From NCBI GenBank assembly GCA_963921345.3, contig CAWUFE020000007.1:558001-622000 (forward strand): 64,000 nt of DNA. The letters are read 5' to 3'. Below the pieces are notes generated by a model that saw only the letters and a program-made list of their open reading frames with translations, made no database searches and was not told where the DNA came from. The position numbers and the translations under genes are program-made. This document shows, one piece after another, positions 62,700 through 64,000 of the stretch (position 1 is its first letter; each line of letters begins with the position of its first letter). The DNA is from Hoeflea_A sp963921345. GTDB taxonomy: Bacteria > Pseudomonadota > Alphaproteobacteria > Rhizobiales > Rhizobiaceae.

Positions 62700-63266
62700 T
62701 CAGGTTTGTCCGTAGCCTGCGTTTTGGAAGTAGTTTTCGCACTCCTGATGGGTGACCGCCCCCAGGATAGTCGCGATTGCGCAGGAGACCGCATCGAAAC
62801 TTCGGGCTTCAGCCTTGCGCAGCCAGTGTTTGAGCTTTGAGAAGAGCTGTTCGATCGGGTTCAAGTCTGGTGAGTATTTGGGCAGGAAGAGGAGCTTTGC
62901 CCCGACCGCCCGTATAGCCTTTCGCACGGCCTTGCCGTTGTGCGAACCGAGATTGTCCATAATGACGACGTCGCCGGGCTTGAGTGTCGGGACAAGGACC
63001 TTCTCGACATAGATGCGGAAGCGCTCACCGTTGATAGGTCCGTCGATGAGCCACGGCGCCTCGACACGGTCTGAGCGCAAGGCTGCCAGGAAGGTCATGG
63101 TCCGCCAGCGGCCGTGCGGTGCCTTGGCCCTGAGCCGTTCGCCGCATGGCGCCCAACCGTGCAGAGGCACCATGTTGGTCTTGGTCCAGGTTTCGTCGAT
63201 AAAGACCAGACGGTGGGGATCGATGCCGCCGCGATACTTGATCCATTGCGCCCGTCGTCGAGCCAC
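62700..63266 (-). CDS. IS630 transposase, catalytic part (ORF B)
   Basis: This frame encodes the DDE domain: Asp in VFIDETWTKTN, Asp in VVIMDNLGSHNGKA and Glu in DLNPIEQLFSKLKHWLRK, all intact. Reading back from GTG 63266 the same frame continues through QDRPDVARRRAQW to the A7 tract at 63301-63307. The product is therefore probably made as a fusion with ORF A by -1 frameshifting rather than from its own start. Confidence 0.88.
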   Translation of the reverse strand: MARRRAQWIKYRGGIDPHRLVFIDETWTKTNMVPLHGWAPCGERLRAKAPHGRWRTMTFLAALRSDRVEAPWLIDGPINGERFRIYVEKVLVPTLKPGDVVIMDNLGSHNGKAVRKAIRAVGAKLLFLPKYSPDLNPIEQLFSKLKHWLRKAEARSFDAVSCAIATILGAVTHQECENYFQNAGYGQT

Positions 63267-63292
63267 ATCGGGGCGATCTTGTTCGCTCGCAT

Positions 63293-63646
63293 TCAGCGTC
63301 TTTTTTTATGACTGAGCCCCTCGGCGTGGACGAACTCCCACACCGAGCGGTAGTCGACCTTCAGGCCCAGGTCGCCCAGTTCGGCGACGAGGCCGCGCAG
63401 CGTGAAGTCCTGCCCTGTGCAACGGGCGATCATCCAGTCACGCCATGGGCCCGAAAGCTCCTTCGGGCGATGACCACCCATCTTGCCAGGGGCCACGCTT
63501 CCCGTCTCGCGGTAGCGCTGCACCCAGTCGATCGCTGTCTTGACGCCAACACCGAAACGCTCCGCCGCTTGGCGACGTGAAAGGCCGTCGCGCTCAACCG
63601 CAAACACAACACGCTCCCGCAGATCCATCGAATAAGGTCTCGCCAT
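63293..63646 (-). CDS. IS630 transposase, DNA-binding part (ORF A)
   Basis: The 117-residue frame begins MARPYSMDLRERVVFAVERD and holds two helix-turn-helix segments (LSRRQAAERFGVGVKTAIDWV and FTLRGLVAELGDLGLKVDYRSV), ending GLSHKKRR. Seven A (complement of 63301-63307) within the last codons form a slippery run. A shift back by one base joins it to the frame reading KTLNASEQDRPDVARRR of ORF B, which restores the usual single transposase. Confidence 0.88.
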   Translation of the reverse strand: MARPYSMDLRERVVFAVERDGLSRRQAAERFGVGVKTAIDWVQRYRETGSVAPGKMGGHRPKELSGPWRDWMIARCTGQDFTLRGLVAELGDLGLKVDYRSVWEFVHAEGLSHKKRR

Positions 63647-63765
63647 CCATACTGGCCTCCTATCCAGCCAGGACTTTGAATCTGATTTGCAGAAGATTGG
63701 GAATCACAAAAATGATTCTGACAAAACTCATCCCGCTCTAGGCGGGCGACCGGAGGTCCGGCTGC

Positions 63766-64000
63766 CTACTTTTCGACGAAGGCCTTCTCGATGAGGAAGC
63801 TGCCGAGGTTGGCGCGGGTTCCTTCGGTGAAGCCGCGGCTTTCGAAGAACGCCCGTGTGTCCTCGAGCATTTTCGGTCCGCCGCACAGGATCGCCCGATC
63901 GTTTTCCTTGTCGATCGGCGGCAGGCCGACATCTTCGAACAGCTTGCCGCTCTCCATCAGCGCCGTGATCCGGCCGTTGTGGCGGAACGGCTCGCGGGTG
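63766..64000 (-). CDS. fpr: Ferredoxin--NADP reductase, C-terminal part
   Basis: The frame runs in from the right edge and ends at 63766. It encodes at least 78 residues that include FRHNGRITAL, LMESGKLFEDVGLPPID, the NADP-binding AILCGGPKMLEDTRAFFESRG and the terminal LIEKAFVEK. This matches bacterial flavoprotein ferredoxin/flavodoxin-NADP reductases of the Fpr type, which feed electrons to ferredoxins and hence to P450s. The start lies outside the window. The IS630 element sits 26 bases from its end. Confidence 0.9.
   Translation of the reverse strand, partial: TREPFRHNGRITALMESGKLFEDVGLPPIDKENDRAILCGGPKMLEDTRAFFESRGFTEGTRANLGSFLIEKAFVEK

Larger units (their letters stand above)
62687..63738 (-). 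mobile_element. IS630-family insertion sequence
   Basis: The element of 1052 bases lies between two TA dinucleotides (62685-62686 and 63739-63740), the target duplication of the IS630/mariner group. Terminal repeats match at 13 of 14 bases: GAGCGGGATGAATT on the left and GAGCGGGATGAGTT on the right. Two transposase frames on the minus strand, with intact catalytic residues, fill it. It looks recent and possibly active. Confidence 0.93.

Overview
This is a GC-rich stretch of chromosome from an alphaproteobacterium, most likely a member of the Hyphomicrobiales (Rhizobiales). The evidence is a complete rhizobial-type frcBCAK fructose-uptake operon with its frcR regulator, ABC transporters and TRAP-type binding proteins typical of that order, and a full bhcRABCD set for the beta-hydroxyaspartate cycle in the order described in Paracoccus. 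Genus cannot be fixed from the sequence.

Region 1-5.7 kb is a patchy accessory zone. It holds the tail of an unknown gene, a GNAT acetyltransferase, a 33-residue basic protein, a decayed IS481-family element directly behind a tRNA-Pro(GGG) gene, a possible integrase remnant, an unusual glycosyltransferase and a second tiny IS481 relic. Region 5.7-18.6 kb carries mostly single metabolic or envelope genes: LysE exporter, lipoprotein, glycosyltransferase, patatin, cytochrome P450, an SMP-30-like protein, an orphan TRAP binding protein, a secreted lectin-like protein, an amidohydrolase, a LytTR regulator, a DNA alkylation repair protein and DeoD.

Region 18.6-24.1 kb is the beta-hydroxyaspartate cycle: the IclR-type regulator bhcR is divergent from bhcA-bhcB-bhcC-bhcD across an AT-rich control region. 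The cycle turns two glyoxylate into oxaloacetate without loss of carbon. It is followed by a soluble hybrid histidine kinase whose Hpt-like domain has lost its histidine, a LysR regulator, small enzymes including a 3-methyladenine glycosylase-like protein, an M20 amidohydrolase and a chemotaxis receptor.

Region 32.3-46.3 kb is given to sugar uptake. An eight-gene minus-strand operon joins a CUT1 ABC transporter to two Gfo/Idh/MocA dehydrogenases and two xylose-isomerase-like TIM barrels, the composition expected for oxidative, non-hydrolytic glycoside breakdown. Next to it lies the frcBCAK operon with divergent frcR. Region 46.3-53.7 kb holds a multi-EF-hand protein divergent from a two-component system, a second two-component system placed tail-to-tail with the first, and a DUF4173 membrane protein.

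Region 53.8-62.7 kb ends with a serine hydrolase and a plus-strand operon: LacI regulator (with a perfect 22-bp palindrome in front), binding protein, two permeases that both carry unusual extra domains, a GH63-like hydrolase resembling glucosyl/mannosylglycerate hydrolases, and the ATPase. An IS630-family element is inserted at the TA of the ATPase stop codon, and the window closes inside a ferredoxin-NADP reductase gene.
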